A stretch of 64,000 bases of DNA from Candidatus Obscuribacterales bacterium (GTDB taxonomy: Bacteria; Cyanobacteriota; Vampirovibrionia; Obscuribacterales; Obscuribacteraceae). Below the pieces are notes generated by a model. The model saw nothing but the letters and a program-made list of their open reading frames with translations, ran no database searches and was not told the DNA's origin. This document shows positions 58,401-61,400 of this stretch, in pieces; the stretch's first letter is position 1, and every line of letters begins with the position of its first letter. The stretch spans positions 186,001 to 250,000 of the forward strand of contig JAIETZ010000002.1 in the NCBI GenBank assembly GCA_019744775.1, given 5' to 3'. The position numbers and the translations under genes are program-made.

Positions 58401-61400
58401 TTAGTCCGCCGGCATCAGTTGTTATTGTGCCTGAAACCGTTATGCCGGCATTTGTTGTGTTACCGCCGGAATTGCCCAAAAGCACAAGTCCACCAGCAGT
58501 TGATCCCGATGTGTTCAAAGAACTAATAGTAATTGCATTTGACGTTGTGAGATTACCTGTGGAGGCGACAAAGTAACCACCGGCACCCGTTGTGGCCGAG
58601 GTATTTACATTACCCACCGTCATGCCGTCAATTGAAACGATATTGATATTGCCACCTGTTGATCCTGTGGCCGAAATATCGGCAGTAGTGACAGACCCAT
58701 GAGAACCAAAAACACTAATTGAGCCACCTCGCCCCGTACCTAGACCGTTCGCACTTAGCGTGTTTGCAACAGTTATAGTCGGAGCACTTAAGTAAATATG
58801 TCCAGCGTCGCTATTGTTAACTGCAGTTGAACCGCTTAACGTGCCAGTCACCGTAACTGCTGAACTAGACGTCAGACTAAAAGAAGTTGTGCTACCGGAA
58901 GTGCCAATAAGAGCGAGTGGAGCTCCGCCTTGATTAGTAATATTTACTTGGTTATTGGCATACGCCATAAGATTGCTTGTCGACACACTGGCATTTACAT
59001 ATCCGTTTGTGCTTTGAAGACTGATGGAATTCGCCCGCAGTGTTGTCGCACTGTTGATATTGGCAAAAGCACTCAACTGATAAGTTCCAGCAGTGAAAGC
59101 ACTGAGCATTGAGGTGGTTGCTGACGTTGCCAGATAAGTGCTGCCGCCGGCACTAAAAGTATTAAGCGAGCCGATACTTGTTTGCAATGGATTAGCCAGA
59201 GAGCCAAGACTGCCGGCAGCCGACAAAAGCGTTAGAGAACTTCCTGATATCAAACAGGAGCCACACGATCCTGCTTGGCTTACTCCGGCATTACCAAACC
59301 CAAACAACGTGACACTTCCTTTGGCACTGGCACTTCCCAGCATTGCATTAGCCGACACCGGTCCGGAAAGAGTAATTCCTGTGCCGCCCGATGAGCCCAA
59401 CAAAACAGAATATCCTGGAGACTGATAAGCCAGGCTGCCACCGACATTGTTGTTGCCGCTGAAGCTGCTTAAATACATATTGCCCGTTGTAAGCACAGGC
59501 ACAATTGTCCGGCTGTCTCCACCAAGATCAAGAGTAAGACTTACAGGACTTCCACTTGAACCAATGTCGCTTCCGTAGAGTCCCGGCAAAATATTTACGC
59601 TTCCTGATTTTACTGATAGCGTTGTGTTGGAACTAATGCCCGATGGGTTACTCGCCGGATTGTTGTAGAAAAGATAAGCTGCTGGAGTGGCTGTGCCGGT
59701 TTGACTGCTTGCTTGAGAAAACGATATGAAACTATTGCCTGTTGTAGCAGTGCCGTTGGTACCTGTCGGGTTATTGGCGGCACCCAAGAATATCTGACCG
59801 GCATAAGAAGCACCAGCCACCCCTGAGCTAGTATCAAGAGATCCCAGGGTAACTGCAGGCGTTGTTGCCGAACCGGAAGAAACAAAGATGTTGCCGGCAT
59901 AACTGTTGGCGTTAAATGTGGAAATTCCGTTAGCTGTAATTGTTCCTGATGATAAGAGCGAAACTGAGCCTGAACCGGTAAAGCGACCTCCTGTATTAAT
60001 AAGTCCAGTGACTGCAAGATTGCCACCGGCGCCCACAAGAACAACATTGCCCCCATTGCCATAATTAGTAGTATTTGTTCCGTTATTAAATCCTGTGGCA
60101 GTTATGGCGCCCACTGTGACTGATGTGCCGGACAAGACGGAGACATTACCGCCATTGCCGAAAGTGTTGCCCATAAGACCGCCGTTGCAACAGGCTGTGT
60201 AGTTGTTACTGCCGGCTGTGTTTATGGTATCGATAACGGTCGATGTACCGGAGTAGATGCTCACGTTACCGCCGCTGCCGTTGCTGCTGTCGTAACTCTT
60301 TGTAGAACCGGAAGTATTTATAGTGTTACCAGTTGTCGAAGTACCTGAGTAAATACTTACAGTGCCTCCCATACCATTGACGTTGATTGCATTGGCCTGA
60401 TTAAAGCCGGAAGTATTGATTGTGCCAAACGTAGATGATGTCGCCGAATAAATACTGACATTGCCACCGCTTGCCGAGAGGAATGAGTTCGTGCCATTGG
60501 TAGTAAATCCGGAAGCATTTATATTACCCAAGAGTGAAAAGGTGCCGGATTGCACATTAATATTGCCACCGTCTGACTGCGCACCTTGGTTGTTTGTCGC
60601 ATAAGAACTCAAGTTGCCTGTCGTCGTAGACGTACCGGAAATGACATTGATGTTGCCGCCTAGAGCAGTACCGTTGACGTTGGTTCCCGAAGCATCAATA
60701 TTGCCTGCTGTTGTGTATGTGCCGGAATAGATGTTTATGTCACCGCCTGTCGTGCTGGCGGTGCTTATATTGCCTAAATATGAGTAGGTTCCGGAACTGA
60801 TTGTCACGGCAGTGCCTGTCGTTGTTATATTGCCAACATTGGAATGCGCAACTGAACTAATTGAAACGGCACCGGCATTGGCGGTAATTTTACCCAGCGA
60901 AACCGAACCACCGGAATAAATATCCATTGGGGAGTTGAAGGTAACTGCGTCGATGTTTTTGGTGATAATCGAATTACCGGCGTTCATATACAAATAGCCG
61001 GTTGACGGACAGCAAGAATTTCTTGAAATGGACATGTTGCCCAAAACAGTCAAGTTGTCCGCGGCATTTAGGACCAACGCCGCGTCAAGATTGAGAGTGT
61101 TGGAATACGTAAAGCCGCCAAAAGAGGCGATGTCTATATTTCGTGCCCCGATATAGCTATAGAAGTACGAGTTGTCCGTAAAAGTCGATGGAGTAGCTGC
61201 TACAAAGTATTGCGTGCCACCGTTAACCACTAGAGGCGTATTGCTGGAATAGGAAATGGCACCAGCCGTAATAAGTGCAATGTTGTCCAGCTTGTTGGAA
61301 GAACCCTGGTTCAATGCTGTGAGTGTTAGTGAGGTACCACCGGCACCTGCACCAATGTTAATAGGCACAACCAATTGCGTATCGTTGTTTGTGTTGACGG

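Noticed and set aside
59610-60062. Minus-strand open frame of 150 codons in another frame
   Set aside because: It overlaps the giant frame completely, is Leu/Gln/Ser-rich without motifs, and belongs to a set of shifted-frame shadows of the same repeats.
46150-61000. Regularly spaced short DNA repeats resembling an array
   Set aside because: Units are imperfect, in frame, 60-75 bases apart and encode GGNI / IYSGT rungs. There are no conserved direct repeats with unrelated spacers, so this is not CRISPR.
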